Below, one piece after another: positions 25,569 to 34,173 of a DNA stretch of 64,000 nucleotides. The stretch's first letter is position 1, and each line of letters begins with the position of its first letter. Location of the stretch: the NCBI RefSeq assembly GCF_015686655.1, contig NZ_JADPMP010000007.1, positions 248,001 through 312,000 of the forward strand. The letters are read 5' to 3'. This DNA is from Pontibacter sp. FD36 (GTDB taxonomy: Bacteria > Bacteroidota > Bacteroidia > Cytophagales > Hymenobacteraceae). The notes beneath the pieces are model-generated. The model did not search any database. It was given only the letters and a program-made list of their open reading frames with translations, and was not told where the DNA came from. The position numbers and the translations under genes are program-made.

Positions 25569-25719
25569 CTAGTAGTTTACAGTTAAGTCACGGCTAGAGC
25601 TTATTGATACTACTTCCACTTCGCCTTTTTCATGTTTCTGCAGCCTACTGCAAGGCAACATTACACCAGGTGGCATCTTCGAAAGACCCGTTCATTTTCT
25701 TACTCAAGTGGTAACTCAT
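25569..25719 (-). pseudogene. DUF302 gene remnant with internal deletion
   Basis: Starting at ATG 25719 the translation MSYHLSKKMNGSFEDAT matches the start of DUF302 proteins. After a junction near 25667, the frame one base over gives MLPCSRLQKHEKGEVEVV and ends SSSRDLTVNY before TAG at 25569-25571, which matches the end of DUF302 proteins (their MLPCN-V-x-Q and GEVEV region). Roughly 55-60 central residues are missing, and the whole is 151 bp, not a multiple of three. The retained terminator downstream supports a formerly complete gene. The match to the family is from memory of its consensus. DUF302 proteins are small and of uncertain function. Confidence 0.7.
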
Positions 25720-25921
25720 AGCTTTAAGGTTTTGATGCTGGTTATTAAAGATTGTTAGTTCATTAACGCAGGGCAAATAAGAGTGTTCGGATACTCATAA
25801 GCACACCAATAAGGTAAAAGTGTCGGCGTAATATAAAATATCTTTAAGCAGTTATTTGAGGGGCTTTCTAAACAGAATAAGGTTTTTTTACTAAACCTTT
25901 GTTTAGTGGGGAATAACAAAA

Positions 25922-25951
25922 AACCCGCTCCAGTTTTACCTGAAGCGGGTT
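25922..25951 (-). terminator. Terminator of tRNA-Glu
   Basis: AACCCGCT/AGCGGGTT stem (25922-25929 with 25944-25951) followed on the minus strand by a T tract (25923-25918), immediately after the tRNA. Confidence 0.88.
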
Positions 25952-25954
25952 TTG

Positions 25955-26026
25955 TAGTCCGTAGGGGAATCGAACCCCTGTTGCCAGAATGAAAATCTGG
26001 AGTCCTAACCCCTAGACGAACGGACC
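25955..26026 (-). tRNA. tRNA-Glu (UUC)
   Basis: 72-nt cloverleaf on the minus strand: acceptor GGTCCGT with ACGGACT and discriminator A at 25955, anticodon stem CCAGA/TCTGG with loop TTTTCAT giving anticodon UUC, and T arm AGGGG-TTCGATT-CCCCT. CCA is not encoded. Its own terminator follows directly. Confidence 0.97.
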
Positions 26027-26167
26027 ATTCTGTCGTATTGTGATGCAAATATAGCGGGTAGCTTTTATTTTGCAAAGTCTCCGGCCTTCTTTTTGATAAA
26101 AAAACAGCGCATACAGCGTAATTGCCTCACTTTTAGAGAGAAATTTTTTGCTTCATCCTGCACAGTA

Positions 26168-28591
26168 TCACTCTGCTTTTAAAGAAAGAACCGGATTGGC
26201 TATAGCTGCCCGTACTGCCTGCGTGCTCATGGTGATCAGTGCAATGATAAGAGTGGCGGCCCCTGCCATCAGGAAAGGTATATACCCGATGCTGATACGG
26301 TAGGTAAAGTCCTGCAACCACTCACTCATCAGGTACCAGGCGATAGGGGCTGCCAGCACAAAGGCGATCAGCACCAGTTTAACAAATTCCCTGGAGAAGA
26401 GCACTGTGATCTGGAACACTGAGGCCCCCATAACTTTGCGTATACCGATCTCTTTGGTACGCTGGGTGGCCATAAAGGCAATCAGCCCATATAAGCCCAG
26501 GCAGCCTATGAATATGGCAATGAAAGAGAAAATCTTGAAAAGGGTGCTCTGCCGTGACTCATCTCTGTAGAAGCGATCAAGCGTATCATCTATAAATTCG
26601 TAATGAAATACCGCTTCCGGATAGGCCTTCTGCCATACCTGTTCAAGATGGGCCAGAGCATCCTCTGCCTGTCGCATGTCTATTTTCGCCATCATAAAGA
26701 AGTTATCACCTCCACTGGAATAAAAGATGACCGGGTCGATCGGGAAACGGAGTGAATTTTGGTGAAAGTCTTCCACTACACCTACAATAGTTGCCTTCTG
26801 TCTGCCTCCATTCAGGTATATACTCTTGCCAATTGCCTCCTCGGGCTGCTGTATGTCCAGTTTTCGGCGCATCGTCTCGTTGATGAGCACTTGCATGACA
26901 GAGTCTTTTTCAAAGCCGTCAGCTCTGAACATGCGACCCGTGATGAGCTTAATGTCAAACAGCTCCAGGTAATGCTCATCTGCGGACTTCATGTGTGCCT
27001 GGAAAGGTATGATATTTTCTGGGTTGCCAAAGCGAAACGCACTTAAGCGTGTAATTTCAGAAGAAGGGGGCGCAGAGCCGAAAGTAAGTCCATTAAGTGC
27101 TGGGTTTTTCAAGATCTCATCGCGAAGCGCTTCTATTTTTTCGCTGTTTTCGCGAGGCAAGGGTACCGTAACAACAGCATCTTTATCGAAGCCCAAATCC
27201 TTATTGCGCAGGTATTGCATCTGCTCATTGACAACAAGTGTACAAATGATGAGAACCTGGCAAATGGTGAACTGTAGTACCACCAGGCTACGTCGCAGCG
27301 AGAGTCCCCCAACCTCCTGTACCGACATGCGGCTGCGCAGCGCGGCGATCGGCTGGAAGCGCGCTAACAGAAAAGCAGGGTATAGACCAGCGAAGAGTGA
27401 GACCAGCAGCACCTGCAGCGTCACAAAGAGTAACAGTTGCGGGTTTTGAATAAAACTGAAAGCTATTTTCAAGCCCAGCAGCTGGTTCAGGTATGGTAAA
27501 GCCAGTTCTACTAGTATTATAGACACGAGTGTGGCAGCCAGTGTGATCAGCAGTGTTTCACCCAGGAACTGCAGCATAAGTTGCAGTTGGTTGCTGCCCA
27601 TAACCTTACGTATACCGATCTCTTTCGCCCTGCGCACAGCCAGTGCCGTCGCCAGGTTTACAAAATTGATGCAGGCAGTCACGAGGAGGAGCAAGCCGAT
27701 CAGGGCCATCGACCAGATCACTTCTTTGGATATGGTGCGTTGAGAGTAGTTGCCGTAAGCCGGATTGAAATGAATATCCTGGAGCGGCTGAAGGTTGATC
27801 AGTTCTCTAGCTGTTCGCTTGTCAGGTATAAGACTTTGTATGATATCGTTTGCCTGTTTTTCTGTTGCTTCCACAGCTGCCTTCTCAGGCAGTAGAGCAA
27901 AAGCTGTGTGGTTACTCAGGAGTGTATGCCAGGAGCTTAGATCAAAATTTATAAAGCTGTGCAGGGTAGGATAGGAGACAAGCATCGCGAACGGAAAATC
28001 GGTCGTGACCGGAAAGTCAGGTATAACGGCTGCTACCTTTAGCGTTAGTTTGTTGTTGTAGCTGATCACCTTGCCAATCACCTCGTCATCTTCCGGGAAG
28101 AATAACTCTGCCATGCTGTTTGTGAGCACCACGTTGTTGGGTTCGCGCATGTAGGGACGAAGGTCCTGCCCACCTGTGCTAAAACTGAAAATCTCAAAAA
28201 ATTCCGGTTCCACAAAGGCTAGCTGTCCTGGGTTCCGGAAGTGGCGGGGCACCGAGTTTCCATTGCCCGGTATTGTAATCTGGCCATCTGCTTCTGAATA
28301 TATCTGGGTTATGTTTTCAAAGCCCGGATTATTGTTGCGCAATGCATTGGTAGCCGGAAAGTGAATGGATGTAGTTTGAAAAACGCCATCGGCATAATGC
28401 GCATCAATATTCAGCCGGTAAATACGATCACCTTTGCTATGGAAGGCATCGTAGCTGAGTTCATACTGAATGACCAGAAAGAGCAGGATGCTGCAGGTAA
28501 TGCCCAGGCCCAGCCCCAGTACATTGAGCAGGCTATAGCCTCTACTGCGCAGCAGTGATCGGAAGGCCGTTAGAAAATAGAGCTTTAACAT
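26168..28591 (-). CDS. MacB-type ABC transporter permease (two FtsX domains)
   Basis: About 807 residues from ATG 28591; the frame is open to 28657 but MLKLYFLTAFRSLLRSRGYSL is the standard start of this family. Layout: span near 20-40, a periplasmic MacB core, three spans with the FtsX segment RRAKEIGIRKVMGS, further spans, a second periplasmic core, and a final FtsX block with TQRTKEIGIRKVMGAS. Such proteins work with a separate ATPase in export or in mechanotransmission across the inner membrane; none is adjacent. Divergent from a sigma-54 regulator/kinase pair, an arrangement common in Bacteroidota, suggesting control by that system. Confidence 0.9.
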   Translation of the reverse strand: MLKLYFLTAFRSLLRSRGYSLLNVLGLGLGITCSILLFLVIQYELSYDAFHSKGDRIYRLNIDAHYADGVFQTTSIHFPATNALRNNNPGFENITQIYSEADGQITIPGNGNSVPRHFRNPGQLAFVEPEFFEIFSFSTGGQDLRPYMREPNNVVLTNSMAELFFPEDDEVIGKVISYNNKLTLKVAAVIPDFPVTTDFPFAMLVSYPTLHSFINFDLSSWHTLLSNHTAFALLPEKAAVEATEKQANDIIQSLIPDKRTARELINLQPLQDIHFNPAYGNYSQRTISKEVIWSMALIGLLLLVTACINFVNLATALAVRRAKEIGIRKVMGSNQLQLMLQFLGETLLITLAATLVSIILVELALPYLNQLLGLKIAFSFIQNPQLLLFVTLQVLLVSLFAGLYPAFLLARFQPIAALRSRMSVQEVGGLSLRRSLVVLQFTICQVLIICTLVVNEQMQYLRNKDLGFDKDAVVTVPLPRENSEKIEALRDEILKNPALNGLTFGSAPPSSEITRLSAFRFGNPENIIPFQAHMKSADEHYLELFDIKLITGRMFRADGFEKDSVMQVLINETMRRKLDIQQPEEAIGKSIYLNGGRQKATIVGVVEDFHQNSLRFPIDPVIFYSSGGDNFFMMAKIDMRQAEDALAHLEQVWQKAYPEAVFHYEFIDDTLDRFYRDESRQSTLFKIFSFIAIFIGCLGLYGLIAFMATQRTKEIGIRKVMGASVFQITVLFSREFVKLVLIAFVLAAPIAWYLMSEWLQDFTYRISIGYIPFLMAGAATLIIALITMSTQAVRAAIANPVLSLKAE

Positions 28592-28712
28592 GTCGTGTAC
28601 AGTTTTAGGAGTGGAACTGTTAGCCTCGTTAAATCCATTGTTGTGCCAGTCCTGCAAAAAGGGCTTTGCCGCCTTTATCAGGTATAGGCGTACTGTTCAA
28701 CTGACCAGTTGT

Positions 28713-28747
28713 GGACACTTATTGTCCGTGGCTGGACAGGTATAAGC
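28713..28747 (+). promoter_or_regulatory. Candidate regulator site and sigma-54-like element upstream of the response regulator gene
   Basis: GGACA-CTTAT-TGTCC (28713-28727) is a 5-bp palindrome; a third GGACA follows at 28734-28738+1 inside CTGGACAGG. The pair GG (28734-28735) and GC (28746-28747) are separated by 10 bases as in sigma-54 promoters, but the rest of the -24/-12 consensus fits poorly. It lies in the divergent region between the permease and the regulator gene. Confidence 0.25.
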
Positions 28748-28834
28748 TATATTTTTCCTAAATTTATCTTAAATTAAGCATTAAAACCGACTGGCATAAT
28801 TTTCTATCCTCTTTTTCTAAAACCTATACCTGTC

Positions 28835-30223
28835 ATGGAACAAAACCTGGGAAGAATACTGGTGATCGACGACAACGAAGATGTGTTGTTTTCGGCCAAA
28901 ATGCTGCTGCGCAAATATGCCAAAGAAGTAGTAATGGAAAAGAATCCAAAGAAGATTCCCTTCCTGGTTTCCAATGAAGAGTTCGATATTATTCTCCTGG
29001 ACATGAACTTCAGCCAGGATATCACGAGCGGGCAGGAGGGTTTTTTCTGGCTAAAAGAAATTCTGAAATATGACCCCTCGGCCGTGGTTGTCATGATCAC
29101 TGCCTTCGGGGATGTGGAGATGGCCGTGCGGGCTCTCAAAGAGGGAGCAACTGATTTTGTACTGAAGCCCTGGCAGAACGAGAAGCTGCTGGCCACCCTG
29201 ACTGCCGCCTCCAAACTGCGCCACTCCTACAAAGAGGTAAATCAGCTCCGGCAGGTAAACCGCACCCTCACCGCCGAGTTACAGAACCAGCAGCCGGTCA
29301 TCACAGGTGAGAGCCAGGCCATGCGCAGTCTGTTCTCCATCATCGACAAAGTTGCCCGTACCGATGCGGACATTCTGCTGCTCGGCGAGAATGGCACCGG
29401 AAAAGAAGTCATTGCCCGCACCATCCACCAACGTTCCTCCAGGGCAGATAAGGTGTTTGTGACGGTAGACATGGGGGCCATCACAGAAACCCTGTTTGAG
29501 AGTGAGCTCTTCGGGCATAAGAAAGGCGCCTTTACGGATGCGAAAGAGGACCGGGTGGGGCGCTTTGAAGCTGCAAACGGAGGGACGCTTTTTCTGGATG
29601 AGATCGGGAATCTGTCGCCGGCACTGCAAAGCAAGCTGCTGACGGTACTGCAGCGAAGAGAGATTATCCGGGTAGGCACAAACAAACCCATTCCCATTGA
29701 TGTGCGCCTGATCTGCGCAACCAATATGCCCTTGAAAGAAATGGTGCAGCGGCACGAATTCAGGCAAGACCTGCTCTACCGCATCAACACGGTGGAGCTG
29801 AACCTGCCGCCACTTCGTGAGCGCCTGGAGGACATTCCCTTATTTGCGGATCATTACCTGCAAACGTATGCCACCAAGTATAAGCAGCCACTCAAGCGAC
29901 TCTCTGACGCCGCGCTTGCTAAGCTGCGTCGCTATACCTGGCCAGGCAATGTGCGGGAGCTGCAGCATGTGCTGGAGCGTGCCTCGATCATGAGCGATAA
30001 CCGGGAGCTGCAACCGGATGATTTCTTCTTTATATCGGAAGAACCAACCTTGTCTGCAAACGCCCCGGCAGCAGTGCCTAATTCCCAAAATCTGGAGGAC
30101 CTGGAGCGACAGGCGGTGCAGCGGGCCATGCAGCTACATGAGGGCAATGTGTCAAAAGCGGCTAAAGAACTGGGCCTGTCCCGCGGTGCCTTGTACCGAA
30201 GACTAGAGAAATATGCGCTTTAA
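28835..30223 (+). CDS. NtrC-family sigma-54-dependent response regulator
   Basis: 462 residues. Receiver domain 1-125 (VIDDNEDV, phosphoacceptor Asp in IILLDMNFSQD, Lys in FVLKPW), AAA+ domain about 150-385 with Walker A GENGTGKE, the sigma-54 contact loop GAFTDAKE, Walker B LFLDEIGNL and RQDLLYRIN, and a C-terminal Fis-type helix-turn-helix (KAAKELGLSRGALYRRLEKY). It activates transcription by RNA polymerase with sigma-54. It overlaps the downstream kinase gene by 11 bp and faces the MacB-type permease gene. Confidence 0.95.
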   Translation: MEQNLGRILVIDDNEDVLFSAKMLLRKYAKEVVMEKNPKKIPFLVSNEEFDIILLDMNFSQDITSGQEGFFWLKEILKYDPSAVVVMITAFGDVEMAVRALKEGATDFVLKPWQNEKLLATLTAASKLRHSYKEVNQLRQVNRTLTAELQNQQPVITGESQAMRSLFSIIDKVARTDADILLLGENGTGKEVIARTIHQRSSRADKVFVTVDMGAITETLFESELFGHKKGAFTDAKEDRVGRFEAANGGTLFLDEIGNLSPALQSKLLTVLQRREIIRVGTNKPIPIDVRLICATNMPLKEMVQRHEFRQDLLYRINTVELNLPPLRERLEDIPLFADHYLQTYATKYKQPLKRLSDAALAKLRRYTWPGNVRELQHVLERASIMSDNRELQPDDFFFISEEPTLSANAPAAVPNSQNLEDLERQAVQRAMQLHEGNVSKAAKELGLSRGALYRRLEKYAL

Positions 30224-31574
30224 CAATTACCGGCTACAGTTGGTGCTGCGGCTCATCATGCTGGCACTTACTGTTTTTGCGCTGGCAAAGGTAGGGCTGG
30301 AACCTGCCTACCGGGGCACATTCATCGGTCTTGTGCTCTTCCTGCTGCTACAGGTATTCCTGCTGGTGCGTTTTCATGAGCGTACAAACCGGCAGTTCCT
30401 GAGCTTCCTGAACTCCATCCGGCACGACGATTTTACAGAGCTTATACCTGTATCGACAGGTGGCAGACTGCACCGGGAACTGGCAGCGGGTCTGAATGAA
30501 GTGATGAAAAAATTCAGGGCCGTGCGGGCTGAAAAAGAGGCTCACCTGCATTATTTTGAAGCTATTGTGCAGCACGTTGGTACAGGCATCATCACCTATA
30601 AAAACGATGGCAGCATCCTGCTGCTAAACCACGCTGCCCGCAAGCTGCTGCAGGTCGGTGCACTACATCAGATACAGGAACTGGCTGATTTATACCCTGA
30701 CTTAGCCGTTCGTCTTTCTGGACTGGACCATGGCGAGAAGGCCGTAGTCCCGCTGCGACAGGGGGGCTCGGTTATAAACCTGTCAGTGCAGGTGATCGAA
30801 TTGGTGATGCTGGGTGATAAGGTCAAGCTGGCATCCGTGCAGAACATACAGCGCGAACTGGAGGACAAGGAGATGGAGGCATGGCAGAACCTAATCAAGG
30901 TGTTGACGCATGAAATTATGAACTCTGTGACGCCGATTGCCTCACTCTCAGCTAGTGCCGGTGAGGAGATAAGTGGCTATGTTGATGATACAAATGCTGA
31001 AGAGATCACAGTGCTGCGGGACGAACTGCTGGATATACGCCAGTGTCTGCACACGATCAGCCGCCGAAGCGACGGCCTGATTCACTTTGTGAATGACTTC
31101 CGCAACCTGACCCGCATTACTGTTCCGGAACTGACATTGATCGATGTGGGGGAGCTGCTCTCAGAAATAAAGACTTTGTTGCGTGAGCAGCTGATACAGC
31201 AGGACATTGACTTTAAGATTGAGTTGCGGTCAGGCAGCAGTCTGTTGCTCTCGGCCGACAGAGGTATGGTGGAGCAGGTAATCATCAACCTGGTTAAAAA
31301 TGCGATGGAAGCAGTTCAGGAAAGAGCCCACAAGCTGATAACTGTACGTGCCTACCTGGATGAGCGAAGCCGCGTGTGCCTGGAGGTGGAGGATAACGGA
31401 CAGGGTATGACGGCAGAGGCTACGACCAAGATTTTCATTCCTTTCTTCACTACAAAGAAGAGCGGATCAGGTATAGGGCTCAGCCTGTCCCGTCAGATCA
31501 TGCGTCTTCATAAAGGCTCTATTTCTGTGCAGTCGGAGTTAGATAGAGGAACTACTTTCATACTGAGGTTTTGA
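30213..31574 (+). CDS. Sensor histidine kinase partner of the sigma-54 regulator
   Basis: 453 residues. Two N-terminal membrane spans (about 10-50) with almost no loop, a PAS-like domain around 110-210 (AIVQHVGTGIITYKNDGSILLLN), the H-box VLTHEIMNSVTPI near residue 232, and the ATP-binding region with N box INLVKNAMEAV, G1 EDNGQGM and G2 SGIGLSLSRQIM. The start overlaps the regulator gene, so the two are one signalling unit. The signal is unknown; lack of a periplasmic domain suggests sensing in the membrane or cytoplasm. Confidence 0.94.
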   Translation: MRFNNYRLQLVLRLIMLALTVFALAKVGLEPAYRGTFIGLVLFLLLQVFLLVRFHERTNRQFLSFLNSIRHDDFTELIPVSTGGRLHRELAAGLNEVMKKFRAVRAEKEAHLHYFEAIVQHVGTGIITYKNDGSILLLNHAARKLLQVGALHQIQELADLYPDLAVRLSGLDHGEKAVVPLRQGGSVINLSVQVIELVMLGDKVKLASVQNIQRELEDKEMEAWQNLIKVLTHEIMNSVTPIASLSASAGEEISGYVDDTNAEEITVLRDELLDIRQCLHTISRRSDGLIHFVNDFRNLTRITVPELTLIDVGELLSEIKTLLREQLIQQDIDFKIELRSGSSLLLSADRGMVEQVIINLVKNAMEAVQERAHKLITVRAYLDERSRVCLEVEDNGQGMTAEATTKIFIPFFTTKKSGSGIGLSLSRQIMRLHKGSISVQSELDRGTTFILRF

Positions 31575-31579
31575 TCGGC

Positions 31580-32443
31580 TCAGGAGCTTAGTTGTGGTTC
31601 CAGTTCAAAATAGGCCTCCAGCGTACATTGCCCAACTACAGGGGCGACGCAATCTACTTTGCTCACAGCCGTCATAAAAGCCAGTTTGTCGTAGAGGCTA
31701 CGGCTGAGCAGCCGCACAAAAGGCAGAAGCGTATCCACATAATCGAAGGGAATTTCGGCTACACGTCCGTTGTAACCTGCTGCTTCACATACAAGCTGAG
31801 CGAGTTCCTGCCGGGTATAGGTGGTAGGTCCGCCAAGCTCCAGGGATTGACTAGACTTTCCGATGCAGTCGATCGCGATACGGGCCACATCACCATCATA
31901 AATAGGGTTCGTGAGTTTGTCTCCCTGCCCAAGCTGCCCAATGTGCCCTTTTCTGGCCATGGCTGCCATTTCTTCAAATACTGAAAACAAGGCAACCGGT
32001 TTTAGAATGGTGTAATTGAGTGAACTGTGTCGTAAAGCTTTCTCGAAATAGGCATGTGCCTTAAAATATGCCAGCTGCGGATAACGTCCTGCCCCGAATG
32101 CCGACACGTAAATAAACTGCCGAACACCAGCCTGCTCCGCTTCATTTAATAAATTAAGGTTTGCCTTATAATTGATATCGTGAAACGAACCGCCGCCCTG
32201 GTGACGGAGGCTTAGATTTTTGCCTAGAGCTGAGATCACCACATCGACTCCTGTACAGCAGCCTTCCACCGAAAAAGGCTTTGTAGCGTCGGCAAGTACG
32301 AGCTCTTCCGGATCCGGGAAAAGGGACTGTGCCTTTTTCAGATTGCGCGCCAATACACGCACTTCAAATCCATGCTGCTTTAGCTCCCGGAAAATATGCC
32401 TCCCCAGGTGCCCGGTAGCGCCGGCCAGTAGAACTTTTTTCAT
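31580..32443 (-). CDS. NAD(P)-binding protein of the NmrA/SDR-a family
   Basis: 287 residues. Rossmann start KKVLLAGATGHLGRHIFRELK with GxxGxxG, and a later FIYVSAFGAGRYPQL with the region LNYTILKPVALFSVF typical of atypical SDR/NmrA proteins. There is no clear YxxxK, so catalytic activity is uncertain; such proteins serve as reductases, quinone-linked chaperones or redox sensors. Convergent with the kinase gene, only 5 bp apart. Confidence 0.88.
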   Translation of the reverse strand: MKKVLLAGATGHLGRHIFRELKQHGFEVRVLARNLKKAQSLFPDPEELVLADATKPFSVEGCCTGVDVVISALGKNLSLRHQGGGSFHDINYKANLNLLNEAEQAGVRQFIYVSAFGAGRYPQLAYFKAHAYFEKALRHSSLNYTILKPVALFSVFEEMAAMARKGHIGQLGQGDKLTNPIYDGDVARIAIDCIGKSSQSLELGGPTTYTRQELAQLVCEAAGYNGRVAEIPFDYVDTLLPFVRLLSRSLYDKLAFMTAVSKVDCVAPVVGQCTLEAYFELEPQLSS

Positions 32444-32547
32444 AGTGAAGGGCTGTTTGTTTCGCGTTAATTCCTATACGTGATAAACGATTGATACGCA
32501 GTGTATTAAAGGAAAAATACAATGCTCCACTACGCAGTTACTTCAGC

Positions 32548-32608
32548 TTTGTTCAAAAATTCCTATCTTCGGATATAATTGCGTGGGCTGTGTTTTTTGT
32601 AAGCCCAC
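32548..32608 (+). promoter_or_regulatory. Promoter and 5' UTR hairpin of the T9SS plug gene
   Basis: TTTG (32548-32551), 22 bases, then TATAATTG (32574-32581) resemble the Bacteroidota -33 and -7 elements. Directly after comes a hairpin GTGGGCT/AGCCCAC (32583-32589 with 32602-32608) that would sit at the 5' end of the mRNA, about 20 bases before the ATG, and may protect it. Confidence 0.4.
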
Positions 32609-32627
32609 CAGTAGCTGATAGAATTAT

Positions 32628-33950
32628 ATGATGTTCTGGAATAAGTTTAGCAACGCCTTTGCGGTAGCTTCTATTTGTCTGGGCCTGGCAGCCTGTGTTC
32701 CGCTTGAGCAGCAGGGATATGCCACTTCGGGTAGTACGGCACAGCAGTCTGTACGCTATGAAGACTATGTGTACGATAACAGTATACGCTCTGTGCAGTG
32801 TTACCGCGGTACTGGCGGCCCGGAAGCAGTATTGGAGCCTGCCGTTATTTCCATAGGCCAGGAACAGCCCATTCTGCTTGAGTTCGATCGTCTCAATGCC
32901 GGTCCGCAGCGTCTTGTGGCCAAGTTGGTGCACTGCAACGCCGATTGGACCCCTTCCGGACTGAATGACGCGCAGTACCTCAACGACTTCAACGAGTTCT
33001 TCATTACAGATGTACAGAACTCCATCAACACCCGCGTGCCCTATGTTCATTACCGCTTTCGGGTGCCGCGCGTGAAACTGAGTGGAAATTATGTGCTGCA
33101 GGTAAGTGAGGAGGGAGGCAATCTGCTGCTGACCAGACGTATACTGGTATACCAGAACCTGGTAGCCGTAACAGCCAAACTCGGCATGCCAACCGGGCCG
33201 GAGGGCAGAGCAGCCCGCCAGCCCGTAGAGTTCAACGTGTTTTATAAAGACTACGCCTTGGTGAATCCGGCGCAGGAGGTAAAAGCTGTCATGCGTCAGA
33301 ATCACCGCTGGGATAATGCCAAGGTATACCCAAGGCCGGCTTTTGTACGCGATGATCAGCGGCGACTGGAGTATGTGTTTTTCGAGGCCAAAGATCACTT
33401 CCTGGGTTTGAGCGAATTTCGTTCCTTTGACTCCCGCAGTATCCGATTTAAAGGCTTAGGTATAGAGCAGATCAACCTGGAAGCTTCGCCTGTGCATATA
33501 TTGCTGCAACCTGAACGCAGCCGGGCTGGTACAGCTTATAGCCAGGACCCCGACGCTGACGGTAAAATGTTGTTTGGGAACAGGGAGTATGGTAACTCGA
33601 TCGTGAATGCTGACTATACCTGGGTGGATTTTGAACTGAAGACAGGGGAGGAGCAAGGCGAAGTATACATACAGGGAGGCTTGACTGACTGGCTGTTAAA
33701 TGATGAAAGCCGAATGCGCTATGACCAGGAACAGCAGGCTTACAAAGGGAGGCTATTGCTGAAGCAGGGTTATTATAACTACTACTATGCATTAAAGCGC
33801 GCCAATGGACAGGCAGCGGATGCCAGCTACTTTGAGGGAAGCCACTTTGCCACAGGAAATACTTATGACATCCTGATCTATTATCGCCCGCCAGGTTCCC
33901 GCGCCGATCTGCTGATCGGGTATGAGGAGATTTTGTTCAATAACAGGTAA
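32628..33950 (+). CDS. Type IX secretion plug protein (DUF5103), lipoprotein
   Basis: 440 residues. Lipoprotein signal with lipobox LAAC near residue 24, followed by a protein rich in beta strands (segments YEDYVYDNSIRSVQCY and PLVLEFD-like ILLEFDRLNAG are typical). DUF5103 proteins include the Plug subunit found bound to the periplasmic mouth of the SprA translocon in the type IX secretion system, where it closes the channel. Assignment rests on the family resemblance; other T9SS genes are not in the window. An ATG one codon downstream (32631) could also be used. Monocistronic. Confidence 0.82.
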   Translation: MMFWNKFSNAFAVASICLGLAACVPLEQQGYATSGSTAQQSVRYEDYVYDNSIRSVQCYRGTGGPEAVLEPAVISIGQEQPILLEFDRLNAGPQRLVAKLVHCNADWTPSGLNDAQYLNDFNEFFITDVQNSINTRVPYVHYRFRVPRVKLSGNYVLQVSEEGGNLLLTRRILVYQNLVAVTAKLGMPTGPEGRAARQPVEFNVFYKDYALVNPAQEVKAVMRQNHRWDNAKVYPRPAFVRDDQRRLEYVFFEAKDHFLGLSEFRSFDSRSIRFKGLGIEQINLEASPVHILLQPERSRAGTAYSQDPDADGKMLFGNREYGNSIVNADYTWVDFELKTGEEQGEVYIQGGLTDWLLNDESRMRYDQEQQAYKGRLLLKQGYYNYYYALKRANGQAADASYFEGSHFATGNTYDILIYYRPPGSRADLLIGYEEILFNNR

Positions 33951-33961
33951 TAGGACTGCAT

Positions 33962-33983
33962 AAATACCTAGTTATGGGTATTT
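33962..33983. repeat. Palindrome AAATACC-N8-GGTATTT, copy B
   Basis: Contains TACCTAG-TT-ATGGGTA, in the same 7-2-7 layout as the element at 4321-4340. It begins 12 bp after the stop codon of the T9SS plug gene, in a region between convergent genes where a promoter operator is not expected. Confidence 0.35.
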
Positions 33984-34126
33984 CGCAAGATGGGTAGTCG
34001 TTTTATTTTTGAGTATGATAATAGACTGGTAGGATCTGATTTATTTGCTATAAACCTGTCTTCCCTATTACCAACATCAGTGATTATCAGCTTAGAGTTT
34101 AGCAGTAAAGTCCATTGTTTACAAAA

Positions 34127-34150
34127 AAAGGCGGGAGAAAACCCGCCTTT
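34127..34150. terminator. Bidirectional terminator between the T9SS plug gene and ychF
   Basis: Stem AAAGGCGGG/CCCGCCTTT (34127-34135 with 34142-34150) with flanking A and T tracts that serve both strands. Confidence 0.93.
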
Positions 34151-34173
34151 TTTATTATTTGAAACTGTGTAGT

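Noticed and set aside
25755..26075. Open frame of 106 codons on the minus strand over the tRNA-Glu region
   Set aside because: It runs through the tRNA and its terminator; this is a known artefact of reading tRNA sequence as protein.
28611..28625. Possible sigma-54 promoter (GG-N10-GC on the minus strand) before the permease gene
   Set aside because: Only the two dinucleotides match; such pairs are frequent by chance.
32553..33398. 281-codon frame on the minus strand
   Set aside because: Antisense to the T9SS plug gene and without recognisable features.
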